A DNA stretch of 64,000 nt from Alicycliphilus denitrificans_A (GCF_044792555.1 NZ_CP126238.1:2604001-2668000), one strand, 5' to 3'; shown: positions 25,240 to 35,900, counted from the stretch's first letter. Numbers and translations: made by a program. The notes: generated by a model not told the origin, from the letters alone.

Positions 25240-25830
25240 TTAGCCAACAGAGCCCGGCTTGGCGCTACGCCCCTTGAAATCCACGATGGGTGCGAGTCGC
25301 GCTTCGCGCAGCTCATCGAGCGTGAAGGCGAGCGCCTGCAGCGGTGCCGGCACGCGCTTCTTGCTCACGCGCTGGCCCGGCTTCACCGGGGGCGCATCGC
25401 TCCAGACGATCTGCCAGCCACCGGTCGGCACACTCTCGAGCGTGCCGCGAAATTTCTTGCGGTTGGCGGCCACCTGCCCACCGGCCGCAGCACCCAGGGG
25501 TTCCTTCAGGGTGATGTCGATCACCTCACCCTCGAAACGCGTGAAATCCTGCTCGTTGCGCAGCAAACGATCTATGCCCGGCGAGGAGACTTCCAGGCGC
25601 CTGTAGTCCACACCCTCGACCTCCAGCGCGAACTGCAACTGGCGCGTAACCTTCTCACAGTCCTCGACCGTAATGAATTGCTCGGCCTGCAACGCCTCGG
25701 CGCCCTCCACGGGCGCAGACCACACCAAATCGATGGTGATGCGCAACAATCCCCCTGCGGAACGCTCAATCTCCACTAGGTCATAGCCCAACCCGGCCAC
25801 GGTTTGTTCGACGATTTGCTGCAATGCCAC
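25240..25830 (-). CDS. rimP: Ribosome maturation factor RimP
   Basis: 30S maturation factor, 196 residues with the start taken at GTG 25828-25830 (VALQQIVEQTVAGLGYDLVE). An open frame extends upstream, but without family likeness. Conserved blocks: GYDLVEIERSAGGLLRITID, LEVSSPGIDRLLRNEQDF and GEVIDITLKEP. The tail is longer and basic. First gene of the rimP-nusA-infB operon; a terminator of the preceding thioredoxin-like gene lies just upstream. Confidence 0.93.
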   Translation of the reverse strand: MALQQIVEQTVAGLGYDLVEIERSAGGLLRITIDLVWSAPVEGAEALQAEQFITVEDCEKVTRQLQFALEVEGVDYRRLEVSSPGIDRLLRNEQDFTRFEGEVIDITLKEPLGAAAGGQVAANRKKFRGTLESVPTGGWQIVWSDAPPVKPGQRVSKKRVPAPLQALAFTLDELREARLAPIVDFKGRSAKPGSVG

Positions 25831-25913
25831 AGATGTGCGCTCTATCCAATTCCAAATGAAAGCCTGACCAGCCGGAAAACCCAAGCCCGCCCCAGACCAA
25901 AAAGCAAACGCCC

Positions 25914-25944
25914 AAAAAAAACGGGCGGTGAGTACCCGCCCGTT
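25914..25944 (-). terminator. Intrinsic terminator after the thioredoxin-like gene
   Basis: On the minus strand: AAACGGGCGG, a short loop, then CCGCCCGTTTTTTTT. Strong GC stem with an eight-base T-run. It lies 75 bp downstream of the thioredoxin-like stop and 84 bp before the rimP start, so it separates the two units; the rimP promoter must lie within or after it. Confidence 0.85.
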
Positions 25945-26018
25945 TTGGTCGTGAAGTGCATATTATATCCACCAACGCTGCAATATGCAAAGATCAGCGG
26001 CACGTATCTTGCATTCCG

Positions 26019-26411
26019 TCAGTTTGCCACCCTACTTGCCGCAATGCGCTCAAACAGCCTCTGCGCGGGCTCCCCGGCCGCCGGCGCTCCCATATCACCC
26101 TGCAGAGCTTGCAACATGCGCGCCAAGACCTGGGCTTGCGGCAGCACCGGCCCCAGAAACCGAGCCACATGGCCATCGGCAATCAAGATAGTGGGAAAGG
26201 TTTCCACATCAACATCGCCAACTACGTCCTCTTCGTCTTCCACATCCACCCATGCAAAGCGCACCTGCGGCCAATCACCGGCCAGCGCCTCAAACGCACC
26301 GCGGTACTCACGACACACACCGCACCATTGAGCACACAGGCAGACCACCCACCATGACTGCGTCACGCTCAGGGACGATCCAGTTGGCGGCGAAGCGCTC
26401 TCCATACCCAT
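26019..26411 (-). CDS. Thioredoxin-family protein
   Basis: A 130-residue cytoplasmic thioredoxin-fold protein. The redox motif CAQWCGVCREYRGAF near residues 27-40 gives a WCGVC active site; FAWVDVEDEEDVVGDVDVE, then FPTILIADG with the cis-proline, follow. It lacks a signal peptide. The start at 26411 is preferred because AAGGA lies eight bases before it; an earlier in-frame ATG at 26420 has its purine block directly abutting. Similar single-domain proteins are annotated as thioredoxin-like in Comamonadaceae. Confidence 0.82.
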   Translation of the reverse strand: MGMESASPPTGSSLSVTQSWWVVCLCAQWCGVCREYRGAFEALAGDWPQVRFAWVDVEDEEDVVGDVDVETFPTILIADGHVARFLGPVLPQAQVLARMLQALQGDMGAPAAGEPAQRLFERIAASRVAN

Positions 26412-26550
26412 GCAATCCATCCTTTGTACTCAAGAGTCGCGCCACTCCCGGGCGCGATAGGCATCTATCGTATCCACCTTCACGGACCTATTACTCCAAG
26501 CATTGCAGGTGGTTTGGCCCGACAAGCGGGCATGGCCAAAAGACTCCGCC

Positions 26551-27306
26551 TCAGCCACGCCCGGCAAACGGCATTTTGGTGGCCATTACGGTGTGGAACA
26601 TCACATTCGCCTCAAGCGGCAGGTTCGCCATATACAACAGGCTCTGCCCCACGATGGCCACATCCATCAAGGGTTCGGCGGCAATCTGGCCATTGGCCTG
26701 CTGCACGCCTTGGGTCATGCGCTGGGCGAGCTCGGTCTCGGCATTGCCTACATCGATCTGGCCAACGGCAATGTCGTACTTGCGCCCATCGAGCGATGCG
26801 GCCTTCGTCATGCCCATCACGGCATGCTTGGTGGCCGTGTAGGCAATGGAGTTGGGCCGCGGCGTATGCGCCGAGATGGAGCCGTTGTTGATGATGCGCC
26901 CACCGCGCGGCGACTGCGCCTTCATGACCCGAAATGCGTTCTGAATGCAATAGAACATGCCGTTCAGATTGATGTCCACCACGTCCGTCCACTGCTGCAC
27001 AGACAATTCCTCCAGAGGAATCGCCGGCGCACCCACGCCGGCGTTGTTGAACAGCAGATCAACGCCGCCGAACCGTGCAACCGTACGATCGAATAGCTGG
27101 CGCACGGCCTCGGGATCGGCCACATCGGTAGGAACAACCAGTGCGCGCGTGCCGGCGCCGGATTCCCGAGCCACATCCAGGAGCGGCTGTTCGCGCCGGC
27201 CGGCCAGGGCCACGCTCCAGCCGTCTCGCAGCAGCGCCAGCGCCGCGGCCTTGCCAATGCCCGTGCCGGCGCCAGTGACGATGGCGATCTTGGAAGACTT
27301 CGTCAT
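26551..27306 (-). CDS. Short-chain dehydrogenase/reductase (SDR)
   Basis: A 251-residue classical SDR. Cofactor motif TGAGTGIGKAAALALLRDG at residues 11-29; NNAGVGAPAIP; catalytic Ser in NNGSISAHTPRPN and Y-x-x-x-K in AYTATKHAVMG. The third Gly-rich position and RREQ after beta-2 suggest NADP(H). The substrate is not predictable. An unusual run of 56 in-frame codons precedes the ATG at 27304-27306, but it is antisense to the rnr tail. It sits 19 bp after rnr, same strand. Confidence 0.87.
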   Translation of the reverse strand: MTKSSKIAIVTGAGTGIGKAAALALLRDGWSVALAGRREQPLLDVARESGAGTRALVVPTDVADPEAVRQLFDRTVARFGGVDLLFNNAGVGAPAIPLEELSVQQWTDVVDINLNGMFYCIQNAFRVMKAQSPRGGRIINNGSISAHTPRPNSIAYTATKHAVMGMTKAASLDGRKYDIAVGQIDVGNAETELAQRMTQGVQQANGQIAAEPLMDVAIVGQSLLYMANLPLEANVMFHTVMATKMPFAGRG

Positions 27307-27325
27307 GCTTCTTCTTTCTTGCGGC

Positions 27326-29614
27326 TTAGCCGTGCGGCTTGCGTCCCTTGCTTGTCCCCTTGCCGCCCCCCGGGCTGTGCTTCTTGCCAGCAGAGGTGGG
27401 GGAGCGGTGCTCTTTGCTCTTGCGTGGCCCCTTGGCAAAACTGCGCGCTGGCGTGGCCTCCCAATGCCGCACATCCTCCACTAGCGGGCGTTTGACCGAC
27501 TCGCGCCCCTTGAGTGGTGGGCTCGCCCCTATTCCAGCCGCCTCATCCACCAGGCGGAAGTCGATCTTGCGGCCATCAAGGTCCACGCGGCTGACCTGCA
27601 CGCGCACGCGCGCCCCAATCGTGTAGCGAATCCCGGTACGCTCGCCGCGCAATTCCTGGCGCGCCTCATCAAACTTGAAATATTCGCCGCCCAGTTCCGT
27701 GATGTGCACCAGGCCTTCGACATACAAGGCATCCAGAGTCACGAAGATGCCAAAGCTGGTCACGGCGCTGACCATGCCACTGTACTCCTCGCCCAGGTGT
27801 TCGCGCATGTACTGGCATTTGAGCCACGCCTCGACATCGCGACTGGCCTCGTCGGCCCTGCGCTCGTTGGCGCTGCAGTGCAGGCCGGCGGCCTCCCAGG
27901 CCTGGGTCTCGCGCACGCTGATGCTCCCCTTGCCTGGCCGAATGGCAGGCTCGGCCACCTTGGATGCCAGGCGCTTGGCGAGCTTGAACTGCGCCTCACC
28001 CGGCGTAGGCAGGGCCGGCAATGCGTATTTGACGCCTGCCAGAATGGACTTGATAACGCGGTGCACCAGCAGATCGGGGTAGCGGCGGATGGGGCTGGTG
28101 AAGTGCGTATAGGCTTCAAATGCCAATCCGAAGTGACCGCTATTGATGGGGGTATAGATCGCCTGCTGCATGGAGCGCAGCAGCAGGGTGTGGATCTGCT
28201 GCGCGTCGGGCCTGCCCTTGGTGGCCTCGGCAATCGCCTGGAACTCCTCAGGCTGCGGATCATCCGAGATCGACATGCCCACGCCCATGGCTTTCAGATA
28301 GCCACGCAGAATATCCTGCTTCTCCGGCGTGGGCCCCTCATGCACGCGGTACAGCGCAGGGCGCTTTGCCTGCGCCACAAAGTCTGCGCTACAAACATTG
28401 GCCGCAAGCATGGCTTCTTCGATCAGTCTATGGGCCTCGGTACGCACGCGCGGCACGATTTTTTCGATGCGGCCGTTGTCATCGCAAACGATCTGCGTCT
28501 CAGTGGTCTCGAAGTCCACAGCCCCCCGCGCCTGTCTGGCGGCCAGCAGCGATCGGTACACGTCGTGCAGGTTAAGCAGTTCTCGCACGCGATCCTGATA
28601 CTTCGCAGCCTCAGGCCCCCGTGTATTGGCTAGCACCGCTGACACTTCGTTGTAGGTCAAGCGGGCATGACTGAGCATGACGGCCGGATAGAACTGGTAG
28701 GCCTGCACCTCGCCCTTGGCACTGACCAGCATGTCACAGACCATGCACAGACGCTCGACATGCGGATTGAGTGAGCACAAGCCATTCGAGAGTTTTTCCG
28801 GCAGCATGGGGATGACGCGTCGCGGAAAGTACACGCTGGTGGCGCGATCGTAGGCGTCCACATCGATGGCACTACCCGTTTCCACATAATGACTCACGTC
28901 GGCAATGGCCACCAGCAGGCGCCAACCTTTTCCGCGTCCGACCTTTGCGGGCTCGCAATACACGGCGTCGTCAAAATCGCGTGCGTCCTCACCATCGATG
29001 GTGACAAGCGGAATGTCGGTGAGATCCACGCGGCGGCGCTTGTCCTGCACGCGCACCGAGTCCGGCAGCGCCTTGGCCTGCGCTAAGCAGGCCTCGGAAA
29101 ATTCATGCGGCACGCCGTATTTGCGCACCGCGATCTCGACTTCCATGCCCGGGTCATCCACCTCACCCAGCACCTCGACCACACGCCCCACGGGCTGGCC
29201 AAACAAGGCGGGTGGCTCCGTCAGCTCCACTACGACCACCTGCCCGGTGGCCGCCGCTCCTGTCGCACCTTTGGGAATCAATACATCCTGACCATAGCGC
29301 TTGTCCTCGGGCGCCACCAGCCATACACCGCTCTCCTGCAGCAACCGGCCAATGATGGGCTGTTGCGGCCGCTCAATGATCTCAAGCACTCGGCCTTCGG
29401 GCCTGCCGCGCTTATCCTGGCGCACGATGCGCACGCGTACACGGTCTTTGTGCAGTACGGCGCGCATCTCGTTGGGGGGAATGTAGATGTCTGGCTGGTC
29501 ATCGTCACGGATGACAAATCCATGGCCATCGCGGTGGCCTTGCACTGTGCCTTCGATCTCATCCGGAGAAATTTGCGCGACGAAGGCGTCAGAGTACTTT
29601 TTTTTGCTATACAA
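27326..29614 (-). CDS. rnr: Ribonuclease R
   Basis: 3'-5' exoribonuclease of 762 residues: two cold-shock domains (EGTVQGHRDGHGFVIRDDD first), the RNB catalytic core with GEDARDFDDAVYCEP near residue 235, a C-terminal S1 domain (YSGMVSAVTSFGIFVTLDAL), and a Lys/Arg/Ser/Gly-rich tail. No ATG precedes the first cold-shock domain. The best start is TTG at 29612-29614, with AGGAAAG seven bases upstream. The frame continues open upstream only as antisense of two tRNA genes. The start lies 19 bp from a divergent tRNA-Leu. Confidence 0.93.
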   Translation of the reverse strand: MYSKKKYSDAFVAQISPDEIEGTVQGHRDGHGFVIRDDDQPDIYIPPNEMRAVLHKDRVRVRIVRQDKRGRPEGRVLEIIERPQQPIIGRLLQESGVWLVAPEDKRYGQDVLIPKGATGAAATGQVVVVELTEPPALFGQPVGRVVEVLGEVDDPGMEVEIAVRKYGVPHEFSEACLAQAKALPDSVRVQDKRRRVDLTDIPLVTIDGEDARDFDDAVYCEPAKVGRGKGWRLLVAIADVSHYVETGSAIDVDAYDRATSVYFPRRVIPMLPEKLSNGLCSLNPHVERLCMVCDMLVSAKGEVQAYQFYPAVMLSHARLTYNEVSAVLANTRGPEAAKYQDRVRELLNLHDVYRSLLAARQARGAVDFETTETQIVCDDNGRIEKIVPRVRTEAHRLIEEAMLAANVCSADFVAQAKRPALYRVHEGPTPEKQDILRGYLKAMGVGMSISDDPQPEEFQAIAEATKGRPDAQQIHTLLLRSMQQAIYTPINSGHFGLAFEAYTHFTSPIRRYPDLLVHRVIKSILAGVKYALPALPTPGEAQFKLAKRLASKVAEPAIRPGKGSISVRETQAWEAAGLHCSANERRADEASRDVEAWLKCQYMREHLGEEYSGMVSAVTSFGIFVTLDALYVEGLVHITELGGEYFKFDEARQELRGERTGIRYTIGARVRVQVSRVDLDGRKIDFRLVDEAAGIGASPPLKGRESVKRPLVEDVRHWEATPARSFAKGPRKSKEHRSPTSAGKKHSPGGGKGTSKGRKPHG

Positions 29615-29633
29615 TCTATTTCTTTCCTGAAAT

Positions 29634-29718
<85 letters not shown>

Positions 29719-29750
29719 AGTTTAACGAGAACCCGCAAGGGTTTTGAGCA

Positions 29751-29788
29751 AAAAGGCCACTTTCAATGAAGGTGGCCTTTTGTTTTTT
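29751..29788 (+). terminator. Terminator after tRNA-Leu copy 1
   Basis: Arms AAAAGGCCAC and GTGGCCTTTT around a short loop, followed by TGTTTTTTT. Ends the first tRNA-Leu transcript about 30 nt after CCA; hence the second tRNA needs its own promoter. Confidence 0.88.
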
Positions 29789-29903
29789 TAGCTTTACCGC
29801 ATTCGTCCCAATACAACGGAGCGTCCTGCGCCGCGGGCAAAAAAATACTCGTTTTTCCCCAGAGCGCCAAAAAATCCGGCTAGAATCCAATCTTTCCTGA
29901 AAT

Positions 29904-29988
<85 letters not shown>

Positions 29989-29994
29989 GAATAG

Positions 29995-30028
29995 AAAAAA
30001 GCCGCTGACCTTCATCAGCGGCTTTTTT
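29995..30028. terminator. Bidirectional terminator after tRNA-Leu copy 2 and the DUF349 gene
   Basis: AAAAAAGCCGCTGA, a six-base loop, TCAGCGGCTTTTTT: T-runs on both strands. It serves the tRNA from the left and the DUF349 gene (ending at 30107, minus strand) from the right. Confidence 0.9.
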
Positions 30029-30106
30029 GTTTTTCTGCCTACGTCCTGTGATGGAATACGGCGGACGCTTATGCGGCGCCGCCGTCGTGCTCAAGCTCAA
30101 GCCCGG

Positions 30107-32770
30107 TTACTTGCGCAATAAAGCCTTTAGCGCGGTTTGCAGGCGGCGCTCACTGGCCTCGTTGCTGGTGCTGGCAAACACTTGTGCAGTGTCTTGCGCC
30201 CAGGTCTGGGCCGGTGCAGGATCATTGCGGCGTGTGAGCATTTGCAGTTGCAGGGCGCGGCGCGCGTCCAGCTGATCGGCCGGCGTGGGCACCTCGGCTG
30301 CGATCTCCAGGCGCAGCAGGGCTTGTTCGGCTCCAGCCCCGGCGGGCGCGGCGATGGCCTGGGCCCACGCGGATCGGACACTAGCGGACACCTTGCCGCC
30401 AAGTTCCTGCACGCTGGGCAGCTGTTCAACATCCCGGCTCTTCCATGCAGCCATGAGTTGCGTGAGAGCCTCGCCATGGGCCTGGGCCGCAAGCTTGCGC
30501 AACGCGCTTTGCGCGTGTTCCATGGCATCACGCTGGGCCCTGAATGCAGCGTCGCCCAGGCGCGGGCCACGCGCCACGGCTACATCACGCTCGCGGCCAC
30601 GTCCTGCTGCATCACGCGGGATGCGACCATCACGCGCATCGCGACGATCACCCGGCGCACGGCCAGGCCGTGCCTGCTGCGCGGGCTCGGCCTTGCGCAT
30701 GCCTGGACGGTCATCTCCACGCACGGCCACCACGGGTCGCGCCACGGTGGCAGGAACCGGCTTGGCATCCGCCTCAGGCGCTTCTGTTTCAATAGCTTCC
30801 TGCGCTTTATCAGTCTGAGTTTCAGCCTGATTTTCATTGGAACCAGCAACCTTAGCCTGTTCCGTCTGTTCCCTGAGCGCGGATTCCAACGCGGCCATGG
30901 CAGCACGGATTTTTTGTGCGTCGCCTGATGCGTTGGCTGCCTCCAGGGCCTTGGAGGCATCCAGCACCGCGCGATCGCGCACGCTCAGCTGCGCCGCTCC
31001 GCGCTCGCGCTCGGCCGTCTTGCGATTGAAGGCTTCATCGATAGGCTTGCGGAAGGCATCCCAGAGTTTTTGCTCTTGTTTGCGATCCAGGGGCACGGTC
31101 TGTGCCTCCGCCTGCCAGCGCTGCTGCAGTGCCTTGATGGCATCGATGCGCAATGAGGCTGCAGCGCCCAGCGATTCGGCCTCTGCGATCATGGCCTGGC
31201 GCAGCTGCAGGCTGGTCTTCTGTGCCGCCTCCAGCGGTGCTGCGGCGGCTGCCAGGGCCTGCTTCCACAAGGGCTGCAGCTCGGCAAACATCTTTTCGCT
31301 CACATGCCCACCGGCGCGCCAGCGCTCGCCAAACTGGTGCAATGCGCGGTTGACGGCCTTCCAGTCGGCTGCCGCAGCACCGGCCTGCGCCTGCGCCCAA
31401 TGGGTCAGCTCTTCAATCAAGGCCATGCGCTGCGCACGGTGCTCGGCCCCTTCGGCACGCACCTTTTCGAGCCAGGTCTCAACCACCTTGTGGGCCGCGT
31501 TGCAGGCATCGTCAAATTTTTTCCACAGGGCATGGTTGGCCGGCGCGCCCTGGTCGGCCTGTTTCCATTGCTCGCGCAGCTGGCGCAGCGTTTCCTGCAT
31601 CTTGCGGCCGCCCAGTGCCTGCCCGTCGGGGCGTCGCAGTAGGGCCTCAGCACGCGCCACCAGATCTTCGCGCAGCTGATCGGCGCTCCAGCGCTGCCAC
31701 CCCTCCAGTTCACCAGCCGCCACCAGTGCCGCATGCACCTTGCGTTCAAGTTCGCCGTCGATGAGCCGGCCATGCACTTTCAACACGGCGCGCAGCGCCG
31801 TGGCGGCACCGGCACTGGCCTTGCCGTGCCCCTGTGCCGTTTCCTGCTCCAGCTTGGTCAGGGCCTCACGTACCGCCTGTACGGCCTTTTCACGCACCTC
31901 GGGATCGACCTTGGGCTTGGCTGGTGCGCGGACGGGCGCGTTCGCCGCCGCTGCCTCGGCAGGCAGCCCGCGTGCCTGGCGCAGCTCGTCGGCCCATACC
32001 GGAACAGGCGGCAGCGGCGCTGCCTCATCCTGCGCAGCCATCACGGTCAACGCCAACGCCGACTGAAATGCTTCCCATACCACCAGCAACTGGCTGCGCG
32101 AGGACTCCAGCTGCGTGGGAAAGCGCGCCTCCACGCTGGGCCAGGCAGCATCGCCCGTCAAGGCCTGCGCCTGCTCTTGCCAGCGGTCCACGTCGGCCGT
32201 CAAGGCCTCGAGGGCGGACTGGGCATCCTTCCACGGCTTGGTGGACAGTACCTCGATGCGCTGCGCAAGCAGCACCGCCGCCTCGCGCTGCACCTGCACG
32301 CGGTGCTGCAGGTCTTCAATGGTCTTCACGCGCTCGCTCAATTGCGTCTTCAGCGCCGACAAGGGCTCGCGCGACAGAGGTGCGCCGGCCTTGGCCGCGT
32401 CGCGCTGCCAGGCCAATGCATCGGCAATGTTCAACTGCGCGGCCGCCAGCAGCGCCTCTGCCTTGGCCTGCCACTCCGCGGCGATGACAGCCTGGCCCTG
32501 GGCGCGCCGGATTTCATCCAGACGCTCGCGTACGGCCCTCGCAGCGCCCTTGTCCCGGGCACTGAGCTCCTTGAATACTTCCTGCAATTTGTCGGTGGCA
32601 GGCTGGGTGGCAAGCCAGTCGCGGATGCGCGCCGAGCGCTCGCCGGACGTGGCCGCGGAGAAGGCGCCGCCTGTCAACGCATCCAGGGGATGCGGCTCAC
32701 TGGTTTTGGCTTGGACCGGGGTCGCTTCGGGTGCGTCGGACATTTTGCTGCGAGTAGAAAAAGGAAACAT
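30107..32770 (-). CDS. DUF349 domain-containing protein
   Basis: A large, almost wholly helical cytoplasmic protein (887 residues) with repeated DUF349 units recognisable by W-x-x-(F/A)-x-x-(P/A) blocks, e.g. WKQADQGAPANHALWKKFDD, LHQFGERWRAGG and LWDAFRKPIDEAFNRK. The C-terminal third has a low-complexity Arg/Ala/Asp-rich linker (around RRDARDGRIPRDAAGRGRER). The family is of unknown function. MFPFSTRSK at 32770 is taken as start; MSDAPEATP at 32743 is an alternative. A degenerate palindromic repeat copy lies in the linker region. Confidence 0.78.
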   Translation of the reverse strand: MFPFSTRSKMSDAPEATPVQAKTSEPHPLDALTGGAFSAATSGERSARIRDWLATQPATDKLQEVFKELSARDKGAARAVRERLDEIRRAQGQAVIAAEWQAKAEALLAAAQLNIADALAWQRDAAKAGAPLSREPLSALKTQLSERVKTIEDLQHRVQVQREAAVLLAQRIEVLSTKPWKDAQSALEALTADVDRWQEQAQALTGDAAWPSVEARFPTQLESSRSQLLVVWEAFQSALALTVMAAQDEAAPLPPVPVWADELRQARGLPAEAAAANAPVRAPAKPKVDPEVREKAVQAVREALTKLEQETAQGHGKASAGAATALRAVLKVHGRLIDGELERKVHAALVAAGELEGWQRWSADQLREDLVARAEALLRRPDGQALGGRKMQETLRQLREQWKQADQGAPANHALWKKFDDACNAAHKVVETWLEKVRAEGAEHRAQRMALIEELTHWAQAQAGAAAADWKAVNRALHQFGERWRAGGHVSEKMFAELQPLWKQALAAAAAPLEAAQKTSLQLRQAMIAEAESLGAAASLRIDAIKALQQRWQAEAQTVPLDRKQEQKLWDAFRKPIDEAFNRKTAERERGAAQLSVRDRAVLDASKALEAANASGDAQKIRAAMAALESALREQTEQAKVAGSNENQAETQTDKAQEAIETEAPEADAKPVPATVARPVVAVRGDDRPGMRKAEPAQQARPGRAPGDRRDARDGRIPRDAAGRGRERDVAVARGPRLGDAAFRAQRDAMEHAQSALRKLAAQAHGEALTQLMAAWKSRDVEQLPSVQELGGKVSASVRSAWAQAIAAPAGAGAEQALLRLEIAAEVPTPADQLDARRALQLQMLTRRNDPAPAQTWAQDTAQVFASTSNEASERRLQTALKALLRK
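30786..30836 (+). repeat. Palindromic AGCGCTT-core repeat, copy 5 (degenerate, inside the DUF349 gene)
   Basis: Plus-strand TTTCAATAGCTTCCTGCGCT, then TTATCAGTC and a decayed right arm ending CTGATTTTCA. Antisense to the gene, it is read as roughly NQAETQTDKAQEAIET in a low-complexity linker. The frame (AAA GCG CAG GAA GCT ATT) coincides with that of the copy in truB. Weakest member of the set. Confidence 0.45.
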
Positions 32771-32908
32771 GAATCCAATGTGAAAAATGGCGGGCTGGCT
32801 GCCGCAGCCAGCACCGGACCAGGGCATGAGGCCGAAGCCTGCCCTCGGCGAAACCGCTATTTTCGCCGGAATTGAGCACGCGGCTTTTTGATCCTGCTTC
32901 GGAGACCT

Positions 32909-35900
32909 TCAACGCGTGGCCAATATGAGCTCTGCCTTGGGCGTCCATGCCGCCTCTCCCTCTCCTTCAGGCTGCAGTTTGGCCGCCCCCACGAACAGCC
33001 GCTCCACAGGGACCTGTCGGCTCGCCAGGTAGTCGCGTACGGCGACACTGCGCGCCAGTGCCAGATCCGGCATGGCGTTGTCTGGCACCGTGATGCTCTT
33101 GAGCAACAGAGCCTCCATCTCGGCCAGCGGCAGGTCCTTGGCCATGCCGACCAGATTGCGCGGCTTCTTGATGTCCGCGCGCTGGTAGGCCTCCTTGAGC
33201 AGCGCCGGGTATTCGGCATCGCTCACCGACGTCACATCGGTCGCTGATGCGCCGGCACGGGCGGCTGCACGGCGCTTTTGCGCCAGCGCCAGGTCACGCA
33301 GGCGCAGGCGCTTCCACGCATCCTGCTCGGCCTGCGGCTGGGCCCAGCCCACCACGGTGAGCTTGAGTGCGGGGCGGTCGCTCAGCTGCTGGGCAATCTT
33401 GTCGAGCAATTGCCGCGCCTTGTCATCCAGCGCGCTGCTGCCCAGAGCAAAGACGACGACGCCCTGCTCGCCCGCCCCCTCGAATGCGCCGGCCAGCAAA
33501 GAAAACGGTGCGGTGATGGCCTTCATGATGAGATTACCAATCACTTTGAGGATGACGCCCCCCAGGCTGAATTGGGGATCGTTGAGCGAGCCGCTGATGG
33601 GCAACTGCACATCGATGACGCCATTGCGATCGGCCAGCAGCGCCACGGCCAGGCGCACCGGCAGGCTGGCGGGCGCTCCTTGCACAGGCTCGCCGAAGGC
33701 CAGCTGGTTGAGCACGAGCTTGTTACTGGCCGTGAGTTCGCCGTTGGGCAGCACCTTGTAGGCGACGTCCATGCTCAGCTTGCCGCGTTCTATGCCATGG
33801 CCCGCATACTTGATGCTGTAGGGCGTCAGCGGCGGCAGTTCCAGGTCGCGCATGCGGCCTTGTATGTCCAGCGCCAGCGGTTTGGCCAGCGGATTGAGCT
33901 TGCCGCTCACCTCCAGCGAGGCCGTACCCTGGGCCCGGCCACGCAGTTCCAGATCGGCCATTTGCGGCCCTGCCCCTGGGACTGCGGGCACGGATGAAAA
34001 CGCACTGAGCTTGCCCGTGAGCTCGCTCAAGTCGGCCGAATAGTTGGGCTTGATGAAGAAGTCGGAAAAGCGCACCGAGCCATTGGTCAATGCCACCGGG
34101 CCGAAGTGAATCACCGGCGCCATCGGGTCGGCCTGCGCCAGCGCAGCCGGTGCCGAGTCTGCTGCGGCCGGCCTGGCACCAGCGGCACTCGCTTGCTGCA
34201 CGGCCCCCTGCTCCTCTGAAGCAGCCCCTTTGCGAATATCCTGAAGATTGATACGGCCGTTTTCATGCACGATGACGCGCGCAAAAAAATCGCTCAGCGC
34301 CGCTTCCTGCACGTCCAATGCCAATGGCTTGCCGGGCTTCAGGTTCACGGCCAGGCCACGCAACGCCAGAGACTTCCAGCGCAGCAACTCCTCGCCACGC
34401 TGGGCAACCGGCGTGCGGCGTTCATCCTGCCCACCGCTGGCGTCAGCGTCCTTGGCCCGCACCCGCACCTCGTCCAGGGACACATTCCCAGTGACCGACA
34501 CCAGCGGCCCCGCCTTCTCCTGGACATAGCGCAGCCCGCCATTGAAGCTGCCATCGGCACGTAGAATGTCCACGTTCAAGTCCGAGGCGATATACGGCTC
34601 CAGGGCATGCAAGGGCAGCTGCTGCGCGCGCAGCTTGCCCTGCACGCTCAGGGCCGGATTCATGGCCAGCGAGCCCTCCCAGCGCAATCGGCCCGGCTCT
34701 ATCCGGCCCGCGGCCACCCGCGTATCCAGTTGCACCGCGGCCGGGGACAACTGGCCATCGGCATAAGAAAGATCCCGTACGCGCAACTGCAATGCTGAGG
34801 CATTGAGCGCAACCGGGCGCGCCGGCATCTCATCGCGAAAGGCAAGGTTTGCGCCATCGACCTCCAGGGCCGAGAGCTTCAACGCCCAGGGCGTTGAAGC
34901 TCTCTTCGGAGCGGAAGTTGGCTGCGGCGCTTGCGCAGGCGTCTCGACCAGCCATTGCTCGAACATCCAGCCGCCCCTGTGCACACGCGACACAAGCACC
35001 CGGGGCTGGCGCAAAAGCACCCGCCCCAGCGTCACCCGTTGCTGCGGCAGCAGCACCAGGGCATCGCCTACCTCCAGACGCCCCAATTCGGCCACCGAGG
35101 TCTTGCCGGCATCCACGATGCCCGCCCTGCGCAGGGTCTGGCAGTCCTCCCCTGCCGCGCAGGACAGGGCCAGTGTGTCGAGTGACAGGGTAGCCACCTT
35201 GGCAGCCATGAAAGCACCATGTTTGGCCAGGCCGAGATCGGCGTCGAGCATGCCACTTACCCCAGGCTTGAGCACACCGGCCAGATACGGCGCTGCCATG
35301 GCCAATGGCAATCCACGCAGGGATACTGCCGCCTGCGCCTGCACATCCGTGGCCTGGCCCGCAACCGCCAGCCGCGCCGCCTCCCCCCTGGCGCCGCCTC
35401 CGGTGAGCTGCGCACTGGCACGAAACAGCAACGGCTGCTTAAAGGGTAGCGCGATTGCGGTTGCCTCCAGCTGCAGCTTTTCAGCTCGCCACGCCGCCTT
35501 GCCGCCAGGCAGGCTGGCATCCAACCAGTCCACGCTGGCATCGTGCAGCCCCAGACGCCCAAGCCGCATCTGCCACGGGGCCTCCTGCCCCGCTGAAACG
35601 GGCGGAGCCCTGGAGGAAGCTGCGTCTTCGGCCTTCTGGCTCAGGCCGGGCAGCTCCAAGGCACCCGAGGCATCCCTGCGCAAATATGCATGGACACCGC
35701 TCAAGTCGATGGATTCAATATCCACGACGTGCGCCAAGGGCTGCAGTTCCTTGAGCACCACCTGCAAGGTCGTGAAATCCAGCCAAGGCTGTCCAACAGC
35801 ATCGGTGGTCTGAACCCCTTGCAGCCGCACCCCGCCGCTGATCTTGAGTTGGGGCGCGACAGTCTGTTCGAAGTCCAGCTTCAGGTCTGCACTGAGCACC

